From the NCBI GenBank assembly GCA_964342355.1, contig CAYFFG010000019.1, forward strand, positions 1-64,000: a stretch of DNA of 64,000 nt. Direction: 5' to 3'. Made by a program: the position numbers and the translations under genes. This document shows positions 43,648 through 53,319 of the stretch, one piece after another (the stretch's first letter is position 1; every line of letters begins with the position of its first letter). The DNA is from Hirschia sp964342355 (lineage in GTDB: Bacteria > Pseudomonadota > Alphaproteobacteria > Caulobacterales > Hyphomonadaceae). Below the pieces are notes generated by a model. That model saw only the letters and a program-made list of their open reading frames with translations, was not told where the DNA came from and made no database searches.

Positions 43648-43950
43648 ATGATCCTGATCGAAGGAACGGTCACAATTGATCCGTCAAAACTGGAAGATCA
43701 TCGGGAAGCCATGCAGACCATGCTGGAGAAAAGTCGCGCTGAGGAGGGCTGTATTGAATACGCTTTCTCGATTGATGTGCTGGACCCATCCATATTGCGT
43801 GTAAATGAACGTTGGACGGATATGGCGGCGTTGGCGGCGCATGGCAAATCAGCTCACATGGCTGACTGGCGAGAGGCGACGAAGGCAATGGGCGCAAGCG
43901 GCCGTGACATTCGCATGTATATTGACCCGCCTGAGCCAAAGCCTCTTTAA
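43648..43950 (+). CDS. Antibiotic-biosynthesis-monooxygenase (ABM) domain protein
   Basis: The 100-residue protein is a single ABM ferredoxin-like fold: MILIEGTVTIDPSKLEDHRE, EEGCIEYAFSIDVLDPSILR, NERWTDMAALAAHGKSAHMA. Single-domain members include putative quinol monooxygenases such as YgiN and many uncharacterised enzymes. It is placed between leuD and leuB on the same strand, a location with no obvious link to leucine synthesis. Confidence 0.8.
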   Translation: MILIEGTVTIDPSKLEDHREAMQTMLEKSRAEEGCIEYAFSIDVLDPSILRVNERWTDMAALAAHGKSAHMADWREATKAMGASGRDIRMYIDPPEPKPL

Positions 43951-44041
43951 GGATAATCCACACACTTATCTTGGATTTTAGTATCGACCGGCGTATTGCT
44001 CCGGCGAATAAGCGAATATTGACGAAACAAGCGAGCGTTTT

Positions 44042-45115
44042 ATGACCCAGACTTTCCTTTTGCTTCCTGGCGATGGCATCGGCCCAGAAGTGACGCGTGA
44101 AGCGCGCCGCGTGTTGGATAAAGTCGCCCCTGATATTTCCGTGTCTGAAGCGCTGTTTGGCGGCGCAAGTTTTGACGAAAGCGGAGAACCGCTGACAGAT
44201 GCCGTGCTGGAGCAGGCGCGCAAGTCCGATGCAATTTTGATGGGAGCGGTTGGCGGTCCTAAATGGGCGGGCGTTGCGCGTGACAAACGTCCTGAAGCTG
44301 GGCTTTTGAAACTGCGTAAAGAGTTGGATGTTTATGCCAATCTGCGTCCGGCTTTCTGCTTTCCGGCGCTTGCTGAAGCGTCATCCCTCAAAAAAGAGCT
44401 CGTTGAGGGCCTCGATATCATGATCGTTCGGGAGCTGACATCAGGTGTCTATTTCGGCCAGCCGCGCGGCATTGAAGACTTGGGCAATGGTGAGCGTCGT
44501 GGTTTTGACAATGCTGTTTACACATCATCTGAGGTGCGCCGTGTTGCGCGCGTCGCGTTTGCGATTGCTAAAGGCCGCAAGGGTAAAGGCGAGGCATTTG
44601 GTGGCGTGGTTTCAACTGACAAGTCCAACGTCATGGAGTCCGGCGTTCTTTGGCGCGAAGAGGTGATCAAGCTGCACCAGGAAGAATTTGCGGACGAGCC
44701 GCTCGATCACATTCTGGCGGATGCTCTGGCGATGCTCCTTGTTCGTCGTCCTAAAGACGTCAACGTTATTCTGGCTGACAATTTGTTCGGTGACATCTTG
44801 TCTGATGAAGCAAGCCAGTTGACGGGCTCTATCGGTATGTTGCCGTCCGCAGCCTTGGGAGAGCCAGGAACGCCAGGGCTTTATGAACCTGTCCACGGAT
44901 CAGCGCCTGATATCGCAGGACAAGGATTAGCAAACCCATGTGCTGCGATCCTGTCTGTTGAAATGGCCCTGCGCTGGTCGCTCGATCGGGCAGATGCGGC
45001 GGATAAAGTCTGGGCGGCGGTTAATGCGGCTTTAGATAATGGCGCACGTACAGCAGATCTAGGCGGTAAGCTGTCCACATCACAAATGGGCGATGCGATC
45101 CTTTCTGAACTCTAG
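44042..45115 (+). CDS. leuB: 3-isopropylmalate dehydrogenase
   Basis: LeuB oxidises and decarboxylates 3-isopropylmalate with NAD to 2-oxoisocaproate in leucine synthesis. The 357-residue protein shows LLPGDGIGPEVTREA, ILMGAVGGPKW, ELTSGVYFGQPRGI and the metal-site segment DNLFGDILSDEASQLTGSIG. Its last four bases (CTAG) are shared with the stop of the convergent pseudouridine synthase gene. Confidence 0.96.
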   Translation: MTQTFLLLPGDGIGPEVTREARRVLDKVAPDISVSEALFGGASFDESGEPLTDAVLEQARKSDAILMGAVGGPKWAGVARDKRPEAGLLKLRKELDVYANLRPAFCFPALAEASSLKKELVEGLDIMIVRELTSGVYFGQPRGIEDLGNGERRGFDNAVYTSSEVRRVARVAFAIAKGRKGKGEAFGGVVSTDKSNVMESGVLWREEVIKLHQEEFADEPLDHILADALAMLLVRRPKDVNVILADNLFGDILSDEASQLTGSIGMLPSAALGEPGTPGLYEPVHGSAPDIAGQGLANPCAAILSVEMALRWSLDRADAADKVWAAVNAALDNGARTADLGGKLSTSQMGDAILSEL

Positions 45116-45864
45116 GATTTATCGTTTGAAAAAATGCTGGCGCAGTCTGCTTCAGTGAGGATGCGCCAGTCGCCAGGGGGAAGGTCATCTGGTAGCGCCA
45201 GCCCCCCAATGCGCTCGCGATGCAGAACTGTGACATGATTACCAACGGCGGCGAACATGCGTCGGACCTGATGGTAACGACCTTCATGTAATGTCAGCCG
45301 CACATTGTGGTCGTTGATGACTTGCAGTTCTGCGGGCAATAGTGGCTTGTCTTCGCCCTCCAGCATGAGTTCGCCGGATGCAAAAACAGATGCTTCATTC
45401 CCAGAGAGCGGGCGATCAAGCGACGCGACATAGACTTTCGGCGTATGATATTTGGGTGATGTGATACGATGGTTCAGCTGGCCGTCATCAGTCATCAGCA
45501 ACATGCCTGATGTGTCTTTATCTAACCGACCAACTGGCGAAATCGCCGGAGATCGACGACGCCAGCGAGGCGGCAGACATTCTTCGACCAGCGCGCCAGG
45601 GTCTTTGCGCGAGCAAGTCACGCCAACAGGCTTATTCAACATCAGTATCAGGCCTGGCATGGGATCAACCGGCTCATCATCAATGATCAGTCTGTCCGGC
45701 AAATCAAGCGTAGGTGTGATTTTCTGGTCGGCGCGGGAAATGCCTTCGCCGTCCAATACGATCAGTCCGGCTTTGGCCATGCTGGCAATGTCTTTGCGGA
45801 CGCCGTATCCGAGATTGGAGAGCAATCTGTCCAAACGAACGGGCTTTAACGCTTGCCCGCTCAT
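45112..45864 (-). CDS. rRNA pseudouridine synthase, RsuA/RluB family
   Basis: The 250-residue protein has an N-terminal S4 RNA-binding domain (VRLDRLLSNLGYGVRKDIAS) and a catalytic domain with SPVGRLDKDTSGMLLMTDDG (the aspartate attacks uridine), LILMLNKPVGVTCS and HEGRYHQVRRMFAAVGN. It isomerises a specific rRNA uridine, in RsuA position 516 of 16S rRNA. RsuA and RluB/E/F cannot be separated with certainty by eye. Start overlaps the methyltransferase stop (TAATG). Confidence 0.9.
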   Translation of the reverse strand: MSGQALKPVRLDRLLSNLGYGVRKDIASMAKAGLIVLDGEGISRADQKITPTLDLPDRLIIDDEPVDPMPGLILMLNKPVGVTCSRKDPGALVEECLPPRWRRRSPAISPVGRLDKDTSGMLLMTDDGQLNHRITSPKYHTPKVYVASLDRPLSGNEASVFASGELMLEGEDKPLLPAELQVINDHNVRLTLHEGRYHQVRRMFAAVGNHVTVLHRERIGGLALPDDLPPGDWRILTEADCASIFSNDKS

Positions 45865-46799
45865 TACTTGATCGCCTCGATGACTTTGAAGCCGTGCGAG
45901 TCGGCGCGTGGTTCGAATTTGGAAAAATGCGCTTTCAATTCAGACTCGTAAGGCAAGTGTCGGTTCGCAACCAGCCAACATACGCCGCCTTTGCGTAGCA
46001 ATTTGGCGGCGCGACGCACAAAAGCCTGTCCAAGGCTGCGATCTTCTTCGCCGTCTTTGTGAAATGGTGGGTTCATCACGACAAAATCTAGGTCGGTGAT
46101 CTCGTCCAGCTCACGGCCACTTGCGACATCTGTCCACATGAATTGCGTCCGCTCGTCACCAACATTCCTGAAGGCCATTTCAATGGCGCGACGGTCTAAA
46201 TCTGCAAGTATAATCTGTGTGACAGTGTCAGTTTCCAGTACCTTGTGAGAGAGAAGGCCAAGACCACTTCCCAAATCGGCGCCACGGCCAGATAATTCCG
46301 GCAGATTTTCCATGAGCAAAAGCGTGCCCGGATCAGGGCGGTTCCACGAAAACACGCCGGGTTGGGTCCAATATCCCAGTTCTTCGTCTAGTCGCGGTCC
46401 GTTCTCTTCGATTGTCGCCTGAACTGCGGACATGTCAGACGGCGGCGTACAGAATGCGAATTTGTTGTGTTTGGCCGACTCCAGCCGCACGGAGCAGCCT
46501 AAATCTTCCAGTTCGGCTTTTAGGCGCAATCCGCCTTTCTTCTTAGGCGCAAAAATACGCAGTTCTCCACCAGAATTGAGGGTGCGTAGCGCATGCGCCA
46601 TCACAAAGCGACGATCCTGAACTCCAGCAGGCGCAGCGACAACGAACACATCGAGCACCTGATCAGGGCACTCTGCTATGTCAGCTGATCCGGGAATAAG
46701 GGGGGAACACTGACGGGCGTCGTCGTGCGTGCCCAAGATGTTCTGAAACTCTTTAGGCGCGACGCCGTATGCGCCGGATGAGGCGCTAACTTCTGTCAT
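45864..46799 (-). CDS. Class I SAM-dependent methyltransferase, RsmC/RlmG-like
   Basis: The 311-residue protein has a C-terminal Rossmann methyltransferase with GADLGSGLGLLSHKVLE (SAM loop) and VMNPPFHKDGEED, the NPPF motif of enzymes that methylate exocyclic amino groups of nucleobases. An N-terminal degenerate domain (about 30-150) resembles that of RsmC and RlmG, which modify guanine in rRNA. Coupling to the pseudouridine synthase gene supports rRNA modification. The ATG at 46799 is preferred; a longer frame overlaps the next gene. Confidence 0.85.
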   Translation of the reverse strand: MTEVSASSGAYGVAPKEFQNILGTHDDARQCSPLIPGSADIAECPDQVLDVFVVAAPAGVQDRRFVMAHALRTLNSGGELRIFAPKKKGGLRLKAELEDLGCSVRLESAKHNKFAFCTPPSDMSAVQATIEENGPRLDEELGYWTQPGVFSWNRPDPGTLLLMENLPELSGRGADLGSGLGLLSHKVLETDTVTQIILADLDRRAIEMAFRNVGDERTQFMWTDVASGRELDEITDLDFVVMNPPFHKDGEEDRSLGQAFVRRAAKLLRKGGVCWLVANRHLPYESELKAHFSKFEPRADSHGFKVIEAIK

Positions 46800-46815
46800 G
46801 GCGTCGGTCCCGGTC

Positions 46816-47193
46816 TTATGAATAGTCGCAAATGCGCGCGATCTTGCCATTGACCGCTTCAAAGATTGTTGCGCCGCGAATAGCAACTTCATCACCTGGC
46901 TTTACGCCGTCGCCCAGTTCCGCAACTGCGGTGCCGGTGAAAACAGTTTCTGCCGCTGCGCGATCACCATCGACCAAAAGCGAGGCGAGGCGATGACTGC
47001 GATCTTTAAAGGCAAGCATAGTGCCTTCCAGAACTTCCCGCACTTGCGCTTTGCCCTGCAAACGCACAGACCCGCGCGGGTTGACCACTGTTTCGAACAT
47101 GATGTTGTCCGCACAGCAATCGAGGACGCCGTCGACATTGTTTTCATTGCTAAGCGTCACATAGCGCTCGACCAGATCTGCAATGTTCGACAT
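46816..47193 (-). CDS. SnoaL/NTF2-like protein
   Basis: The 125-residue protein has the NTF2-like fold: IADLVERYVTLSNENNVDGV, then PRGSVRLQGKAQVREVLEG, and DEVAIRGATIFEAVNGKIAR. This fold is found in isomerases, hydrolases and binding proteins, so function stays open. The ATG at 47193 has AAGGAA upstream. It is divergent from asd. Confidence 0.75.
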   Translation of the reverse strand: MSNIADLVERYVTLSNENNVDGVLDCCADNIMFETVVNPRGSVRLQGKAQVREVLEGTMLAFKDRSHRLASLLVDGDRAAAETVFTGTAVAELGDGVKPGDEVAIRGATIFEAVNGKIARICDYS

Positions 47194-47375
47194 GTTACGT
47201 TCCTTGCTCCTCAATACGTAGAACTTATATCCGATTGGATGCTGTTGGATAAGAATTTCCAACGACTCAATACGAACAATTCCTTTTATAAAGGTTCAAG
47301 ACCTTTGCATACATGCGGAAAGTGCGCTAGATCGGCGCCCTTGATCACAACATAGCTAATTGATTGGAGACCGTT

Positions 47376-48428
47376 ATGGCTCTTCGCGTCGCAGTTCTTG
47401 GCGCTACCGGCAACGTTGGCCGGGAGATGTTGAACATCCTGGACGAACGCCTGTTTCCGGCGGACGAAGTGATTGCCGTTGCTTCCCGTCGTTCCAAAGG
47501 CGTGGAGGTCAGCTATGGTGACAAGACCCTTAAGTGTGAAGACATTGAGCAGATGGACTGGTCCAAGGTTGATCTGTGTCTCATGTCTGCTGGTGGGGCC
47601 GTCGCCAAGGAATGGGCTCCCAAGATTACTGCCGCTGGGTGTGTCATTATTGATAACTCATCGCACTTCCGCATGGACCCGGACGTCCCTTTGATCGTGC
47701 CGGAAGTCAACGCAGATGCTGTTGAGGGTTATTCCAAGAAAAACATCATCGCGAATCCGAACTGTTCGACTGCGCAATTGGTTGTCGCTCTGAAGCCGCT
47801 GCACGATGAGGCGGGCATTAAGCGCGTGGTTGTTGCGACTTACCAGTCTACTTCTGGTGCGGGAAAAGAAGGTATGGACGAGCTTTGGAGTCAGACCAAA
47901 GGTAAGTTTGTGCCTGACCAGGATTATGCGCCTAAGAAATTCACAAAGCAGATTGCTTTTAACGTCATTCCACACATTGACGTCTTCATGGACGACGGTT
48001 TCACGAAAGAAGAGTGGAAGATGACAGTTGAAACCAAGAAGATTGTCGATCCGGCAATTGAATTGGTGGCGACCTGTGTGCGCGTGCCGACCTTCGTCGG
48101 TCACGCAGAAGCTGTACACATCGAGACTGAAAAGCCGCTTTCAGCAAAGCGTGCGCGTGAAATCCTGCGTGAATCGCCGGGCCTCATGATTGTGGATAAA
48201 CGTGAAGACGAGGGCTATATTACGCCGGTCGAGTGTGTTGGTGAGTGGGCGACGTTTATTTCACGAATTCGTGAAGACAAAACTGTCGAGAACGGCCTCG
48301 CATTCTGGTGTGTGTCCGACAATCTACGTAAAGGCGCAGCGCTTAACGCTGTGCAGATCGCAGAACTCCTCGTCAATCGCGGCGCGCTTAAGCCGGAAAA
48401 AGATGTGCAGGGGAAAGCGGCCGACTAG
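47376..48428 (+). CDS. asd: Aspartate-semialdehyde dehydrogenase
   Basis: Asd reduces aspartyl phosphate to the semialdehyde that feeds lysine, methionine, threonine and diaminopimelate synthesis. The 350-residue protein has the NADP site VAVLGATGNVGREML, SSHFRMDPDVPLIVPEVN, catalytic cysteine in NPNCSTAQL (about residue 130) and TYQSTSGAGKEG. Start at 47376 has GGAG nine bases upstream. An inverted repeat AAAGGT/ACCTTT (47290-47306) lies in the divergent promoter region. Confidence 0.95.
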   Translation: MALRVAVLGATGNVGREMLNILDERLFPADEVIAVASRRSKGVEVSYGDKTLKCEDIEQMDWSKVDLCLMSAGGAVAKEWAPKITAAGCVIIDNSSHFRMDPDVPLIVPEVNADAVEGYSKKNIIANPNCSTAQLVVALKPLHDEAGIKRVVVATYQSTSGAGKEGMDELWSQTKGKFVPDQDYAPKKFTKQIAFNVIPHIDVFMDDGFTKEEWKMTVETKKIVDPAIELVATCVRVPTFVGHAEAVHIETEKPLSAKRAREILRESPGLMIVDKREDEGYITPVECVGEWATFISRIREDKTVENGLAFWCVSDNLRKGAALNAVQIAELLVNRGALKPEKDVQGKAAD

Positions 48429-48471
48429 GGTCTCAGATAATCATCACCACTTGAAAAAGTGACATGAGGTT

Positions 48472-48503
48472 AAGGGGCCGATCAGATGATCCGGCCCCTT
48501 TTT
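48472..48503 (+). terminator. Terminator after asd
   Basis: AAGGGGCCG and CGGCCCCTT pair around an 11-base loop and run into five T, 27 bases before the rarD start. Confidence 0.9.
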
Positions 48504-48529
48504 CGTGTGCAATAGAAAGGTATCCTAAG

Positions 48530-49438
48530 ATGGATACGACTGTCAGAACGGGCCTGATCGTAGGTCTGTCCGCCTACATGATCTGGGGATTTTTCCCTAT
48601 CTATTTTAAAACGCTGCAAAGCGTTCCGGCAGATATGCTGCTTGCGCACCGCATTTTCTGGTCTGTTCCCACGGCGATTGTGCTCATTTTTGCGGCGCGC
48701 AAATGGGATGCGGTGTGGCGTGTCTTAAAAGACAAGAAAATGATGCTGACGCTGCTCGCCAGCGGCATGGTGATCGGGCTCAACTGGTTGGTCTATATCT
48801 GGGCGGTCCAGAACGAACGGGTGATTGAGGCCAGCCTTGGCTATTACATGAACCCGCTCGTGAGCTTTCTGTTTGCTGCGATTTTCTTTTCTGAGCGCTT
48901 CTCGAAAGTGCAGATGATTGCGATGGTCTTGGCGGGTATTGGGGTTATCAACCAGACTGTTGTGGTTGGCGTATTCCCATGGGTGGGCCTGACGGTCTGT
49001 TTCTCATTTGCTGCTTATGGGGCGATTAGAAAGACAACTGCGATTGATAGCCGGGTCGGGTTCATTTTCGAAGTTGTCCTGCTCATGCCGCTCGCACTGG
49101 CTTATCTGGTCTGGAATTGGAGCCATGGTGCGCCAGCACTGGCGCCAACAACTGGTTTGTCAGCGCTTTTGATCTTGTCAGGTGTCGTGACTGCTGCGCC
49201 TTTAATCCTGTTTGCAATGGCGACGCGGCGCGTGAAACTTTCAACGGTTGCGATCATGCAATTCCTGACGCCTACGCTGCAATTGTGTCTGGGCCTTTGG
49301 TATGGCGAACCCTTTACGCCAGCACATGCGGTGACATTTGGCTTTATATGGTCCGGGGTGGCGCTGTTTGTCTTTGCTGGATCCGTGGCGGAGCGAAAAC
49401 GCAGATTGTCTGAGAAAAAAATCCCCGCAGCGACATAA
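48530..49438 (+). CDS. rarD: EamA-family transporter RarD
   Basis: The 302-residue membrane protein has ten hydrophobic segments and the RarD signatures GLSAYMIWGFFPIYFKTL and AHRIFWSVP, with a repeat of the fold in the second half (QFLTPTLQLCLGLWYGEPF). RarD belongs to the drug/metabolite transporter superfamily; its substrate is not settled. Start is ATG 48530. The end carries CCCCGC/GCGGGG as a possible stem. The 230 bases that follow, to 49669, hold no visible gene. Confidence 0.9.
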   Translation: MDTTVRTGLIVGLSAYMIWGFFPIYFKTLQSVPADMLLAHRIFWSVPTAIVLIFAARKWDAVWRVLKDKKMMLTLLASGMVIGLNWLVYIWAVQNERVIEASLGYYMNPLVSFLFAAIFFSERFSKVQMIAMVLAGIGVINQTVVVGVFPWVGLTVCFSFAAYGAIRKTTAIDSRVGFIFEVVLLMPLALAYLVWNWSHGAPALAPTTGLSALLILSGVVTAAPLILFAMATRRVKLSTVAIMQFLTPTLQLCLGLWYGEPFTPAHAVTFGFIWSGVALFVFAGSVAERKRRLSEKKIPAAT

Positions 49439-49669
49439 ATCGCGCGGGGGTAACTTAACTCAGTTTAGCCATATGAATTCAGAGAACAGCGAATTCCCTT
49501 GTCAGGTTTCAAGTTCGGCGCCAGTTCGCGTGAGGGAAATAGGCACATTTACGGGTTGTTAACGCTCGAAATGGGGACTGAAGCGAATTTTTCGTGTGTT
49601 GGTTAACCAATGTGTCCCTATTTGGGGCAATTTTCGCGTCAGCTGATTGTGTGGGGGGCGCAACTAGCC

Positions 49670-50824
49670 TTAAAGGCAACCATACAGCGCGGCGATCAGC
49701 GCCTGCGCGCGCTGGTCGGTCTGGAGCTTGTTGGATTGTTTGTTCATCACATAGGCTGCTGACAGATTGCGATCCGGGTCGCCAAGGCCCATCGAGCCTC
49801 CCCAACCGGCATGGCACAGGGTTTCCGGGTTTGGACCATAAATCCGGTTATTGTTGCGCATCACACCGGCAGCAAATTCCATCGTGAAAGGAAGGACTTT
49901 GTCTTCACCCAGCGTGCGCTGTTTGGTCAGCGCTTCAAACTGTCCGTCCGCATCGACAATGTGATTGTCCCCAATGACGCCGCGATTGGCGTAGGCGCCA
50001 TATAGGCGCGCGACGGCTTTTGCTGTGCCGTGCCCGTTGGCGGAGGGAATTTCCAGCGTGCGCCATTCCGGTCCGCCTCGGTTGGGAGCAGCCCATTTCG
50101 TTAGGAACGCAGCTTTGCGGTATTCGTTGATCTCGCCCAATTCTGGCGCAGCTGGCGGGCGTTGAATATCCGCGATGCGATCATGTTGGCTTTCTGGCGT
50201 GCCGATCCAGAAATCTATGACTTCCCGATCAGGATCATGGCCATCTGAATTGGTCACTTTGAGCTGAAGGTTCTGGCCAAGCGAGCGAGGAGATATGCGG
50301 CGCACGATTTCGCCTGCCAGATAGCCCCAAGTCAGCGGGTGATAGCCAGAGCCATCGCCTGGCGTCCACATAGGAGCAATTTCGGCAAGATGTGCGGCAA
50401 GTCCAGGCGGATCAAACCACAAATCCGGATCAACTGGCCCGATGAATCCAGGCAGACCCGCCTGATGAGACAACAGCTGGCCGAGCGTTACATTATCTTT
50501 GCCGTTGGCGGCAAACTCAGGCCAGATCGACGCAACAGGAACCTCATACGGGTTCGGTGCGTCCAGTTTTTCGAAGAGTTCCATGCAGACGACGAGCGCT
50601 GAAATGCCTTTGGTCGTTGAATAGACAGGAACAATTGTGTCTTTGACCCATGGTTTTGTTTTGCGTCTATCCATCCAGCCGCCGTAAACGTCGAAGATCA
50701 GATCGTCGCCAATATAGGCGGAAAAACCTGCGCCAAGCTCCAGACCATCGTCAAAATTCTGGACGAAAGCGTCCATGACAGGCTCAAAACCGGGAGCGAT
50801 ATAACCGTCAATATTATGGGGCAT
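49670..50824 (-). CDS. Serine hydrolase of the beta-lactamase (class C)/family VIII esterase fold
   Basis: The 384-residue protein has the catalytic S-x-x-K as VYSTTKGIS (serine 69), a second motif around GSGYHPLTWGYLAGEIV (tyrosine) and a third near HAGWGGSMG, in place of KTG. No signal peptide is seen, so it is probably cytosolic. Relatives include carboxylesterases (EstB type) and LACTB-like proteins; beta-lactam resistance is unlikely. Confidence 0.85.
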   Translation of the reverse strand: MPHNIDGYIAPGFEPVMDAFVQNFDDGLELGAGFSAYIGDDLIFDVYGGWMDRRKTKPWVKDTIVPVYSTTKGISALVVCMELFEKLDAPNPYEVPVASIWPEFAANGKDNVTLGQLLSHQAGLPGFIGPVDPDLWFDPPGLAAHLAEIAPMWTPGDGSGYHPLTWGYLAGEIVRRISPRSLGQNLQLKVTNSDGHDPDREVIDFWIGTPESQHDRIADIQRPPAAPELGEINEYRKAAFLTKWAAPNRGGPEWRTLEIPSANGHGTAKAVARLYGAYANRGVIGDNHIVDADGQFEALTKQRTLGEDKVLPFTMEFAAGVMRNNNRIYGPNPETLCHAGWGGSMGLGDPDRNLSAAYVMNKQSNKLQTDQRAQALIAALYGCL

Positions 50825-50867
50825 GTTCTGGAAAGACTTCTGGTATTAGTTAGGGGTGGTGTTCTGG

Positions 50868-51713
50868 TCAGAGTTTTGCCGTCTCTAACAGCGGCGGCGA
50901 TGCGATATGTTCGGGATATCGGCTTAAAGGCAGGTCGCCAAGATGTTCGGTAACGGCTTTTTCCAGTAAAACATGAACTGATGAAACAGCGTGCTGAAAC
51001 GCTGAAGATGCGGTTTCGCCTGTAGCGCAGCGGCCAGCAAACAGTGTGGTGACAAGATCGCCGACACCGTGGGGAATGTCGCCTTCCAGCTTAGGCGCTT
51101 TGACATAGAAAGCTTCGCAATTTTTGGGGGCGTAAAGCGCGCCAGTGTTATCGCCATCTGGTGTGGAGGTGACAATGACATCGCATGGCAAAGCTGTGGC
51201 TGCTTCTTTTACCGCCTTTGGAGTGTTGAGCGTTTCAATTTGTGCGCGGGAGAGGCGGGCAAACTCCCAAAGATTCGGCGTCATAATGTCGGCGCGGCGG
51301 ACAAGTTGCGTTTCAATCGCGCGGGCCGTGTCTTCACGGATGTAAAGACCTGATCCTGCATCGCCCATTATAGGATCCACCAGGATCAGGGGAGGATTAG
51401 TTTTTTGAATGGCGTGGATTTTATCAATGGCGTTTGCTGCGCATGCGACCTGTTCTGGCGTTGAAAAATACCCCGTCACAACCGCGCGACAATTTTTAAA
51501 AACACCGTTAGCTTCAACACCTTCAAGCAGGGACGCGAGTTGGTCTGCCGGAACGCCGCTGCCGCCAGGCGCGCCTAGTCCGGGATGACGCCCCAGCAAA
51601 GTGGTTGGCGCCAACACCACATCCAGATTCAATGCCGCCAGCGCAACGGGTGCGATTGAGCCACCGACGCGGGATGAGGCGACATAAGATGAGATGAACA
51701 GTATCTGGGTCAT
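50868..51713 (-). CDS. Pyridoxal kinase-like ribokinase-family protein
   Basis: The 281-residue protein has the PdxY layout: FISSYVASSRVGGSIAPVAL, LVDPIMGDAGSGLY, MTPNLWEFARLS and the anion-hole/catalytic segment PHGVGDLVTTLFAG (GVGD in place of GTGD). It should phosphorylate pyridoxal to pyridoxal 5'-phosphate in the salvage pathway. Its start overlaps the GNAT gene stop by four bases. Confidence 0.83.
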   Translation of the reverse strand: MTQILFISSYVASSRVGGSIAPVALAALNLDVVLAPTTLLGRHPGLGAPGGSGVPADQLASLLEGVEANGVFKNCRAVVTGYFSTPEQVACAANAIDKIHAIQKTNPPLILVDPIMGDAGSGLYIREDTARAIETQLVRRADIMTPNLWEFARLSRAQIETLNTPKAVKEAATALPCDVIVTSTPDGDNTGALYAPKNCEAFYVKAPKLEGDIPHGVGDLVTTLFAGRCATGETASSAFQHAVSSVHVLLEKAVTEHLGDLPLSRYPEHIASPPLLETAKL

Positions 51714-52201
51714 GCCTTGTCCGTTATTTCAAGGCGCGCTTTGAAATTGGTCAATGCCACGCCATGACGCTCTACGATCTGTTCTTGTAAAAACTGCCAT
51801 CCGCGTTTTTCAAAGAAGGTGCGGGCAGCAAGACTAATGTCCGACGTTAGTGTCCTGTGACCGGATCTGCGCGCATATTCAAGCAATTGCTCGTAGATTG
51901 CGGACGCAACGCCTTTGCCGATAACGCGCGGATGGGCGAAGGCAAAATCAAGATGACTGTCATTTCGCAACGTCATGAACGCACATAATCCCTCATTGTC
52001 TTCAGCTAGAAAAACCTGCTGTCCGGCCAGGCGTTTTTGAGCTGTGGAGGCGTCCATGGCAGATGGTGACCAGGCCTTTAGTTGAGAAGGGGCGTAATGG
52101 GAATTCGCGACGCCATGCACGCTGTCATGCAGGACTTGCATGAGCGCTTGGGCGTCACAATCTTCGGCGACGCATGAGAAGAATTCAAACTGATCGGTCA
52201 T
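51710..52201 (-). CDS. GNAT-family N-acetyltransferase
   Basis: The 163-residue protein has the GNAT core: LAEDNEGLCAFMTLRN, then acetyl-CoA loop HPRVIGKGVASAIYEQLLE, then ARTFFEKRGWQFLQEQ. It acetylates an amine of unknown identity. It is coupled to the pyridoxal kinase gene, which does not reveal the substrate. The 158 bases up to 52359 hold no gene. Confidence 0.85.
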   Translation of the reverse strand: MTDQFEFFSCVAEDCDAQALMQVLHDSVHGVANSHYAPSQLKAWSPSAMDASTAQKRLAGQQVFLAEDNEGLCAFMTLRNDSHLDFAFAHPRVIGKGVASAIYEQLLEYARRSGHRTLTSDISLAARTFFEKRGWQFLQEQIVERHGVALTNFKARLEITDKA

Positions 52202-52359
52202 GCATTATCTGCCGCTTGAACAAGCAAACTGGAGCTAAAGCACGCCTTGGATTGGAATGCGAGCCCAAGAAGGCTTGCTGCGCTGCACAATCTGGCGCTA
52301 GAACGACCTCAACATAAATATTGTCCGAAGACAGAACCTATCCGAGGGGAGCTTTGAAA

Positions 52360-53241
52360 ATGACGTCGACACGACCACGCCGTTCCTGCCTTTACATGCC
52401 TGGCGCTAATGAGCGCGCACTGGAGAAGGCCAAGACAATTCCTGCTGACACATTGCTTTTGGACCTTGAAGACGCGGTTGCGCCGGAAGCAAAAGTTGAA
52501 GCGCGTGAACGTGTGTGTGCGACTGTAAAAGCTGGCGGATATGGGAAACGCGAACTGATTATCCGCATGAACGGCCTCGACACCGAATGGGGCGCTGATG
52601 ATTTAAAAGCGATTGTGGCGGCTGGTCCTGATGGTGTTCTGGCGCCGAAAGTATCCTCCGCTGAAGAAGTCAAAAAGCTTGATGACGCGTTGACGGCTGC
52701 TGGCGCAGGCGACGACTTTGCGTTGTGGATCATGATCGAAACGCCGCTAGCGATCCTCAATCTTAAAGAAATCGCCGCATGTCAGGCGACCACGCGTCTT
52801 TCAACATTTGTTATGGGCACAAATGACCTGGCAAAAGACATGCGTGCTGAAATGACAGCTGATCGTTTGGCGTTCCAGTCACACCTGACCTTGTCTGTGA
52901 CTGCGGCGCGCGCATTTGGCATTGTCGCGATTGATGGCGTTTACAACGACATTAAGAATGCAGAGGGCTTCCTTGCAGAAGCCGCACAGGGTCGCGCGAT
53001 GGGATTTGACGGCAAGACATTGATCCACCCAACACAGGTTGATCCCTGTAATGAAGTTTTCGCGCCATCCGAAGAGGCGGTTGCTCATTCCAAAGATGTG
53101 ATCGTGGCGTTTGCTGACCCTGAAAACAAAGGCAAAGGCGTTTTAAAAGTGAACGGCAAAATGACCGAGCTTTTGCACTTAGCCGAAGCAGAGCGTTTGG
53201 TGGCCATGGACGAGGCCATCAAGGCGATGCAAGCCGACTAA
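52360..53241 (+). CDS. HpcH/HpaI aldolase family CoA-ester lyase (malyl-CoA lyase-like)
   Basis: The 293-residue protein begins RRSCLYMPGANERALEKAKT and has LLLDLEDAVAPEAK (metal-binding acid), WIMIETPLAILN and KTLIHPTQVDPCNEVF, typical of the CitE/malyl-CoA lyase group. Enzymes of this size cleave L-malyl-CoA or beta-methylmalyl-CoA, or hydrolyse malyl-CoA. The mesaconyl-CoA-hydratase-like gene 700 bases downstream points to the ethylmalonyl-CoA pathway for acetyl-CoA assimilation. Start ATG 52360 has GAGGGGA upstream. Confidence 0.83.
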   Translation: MTSTRPRRSCLYMPGANERALEKAKTIPADTLLLDLEDAVAPEAKVEARERVCATVKAGGYGKRELIIRMNGLDTEWGADDLKAIVAAGPDGVLAPKVSSAEEVKKLDDALTAAGAGDDFALWIMIETPLAILNLKEIAACQATTRLSTFVMGTNDLAKDMRAEMTADRLAFQSHLTLSVTAARAFGIVAIDGVYNDIKNAEGFLAEAAQGRAMGFDGKTLIHPTQVDPCNEVFAPSEEAVAHSKDVIVAFADPENKGKGVLKVNGKMTELLHLAEAERLVAMDEAIKAMQAD

Positions 53242-53319
53242 GGCAACATATTCAAACATATGTGAAGAAAGGAACGGTATCCGCTGAGGGACGTTAATTG
53301 GTTGTAAGGAGGTTTCTAA

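Noticed and set aside
49670..50824. Beta-lactamase
   Set aside because: S-x-x-K is present, but there is no signal peptide and no KTG motif. An esterase-like hydrolase fits better.
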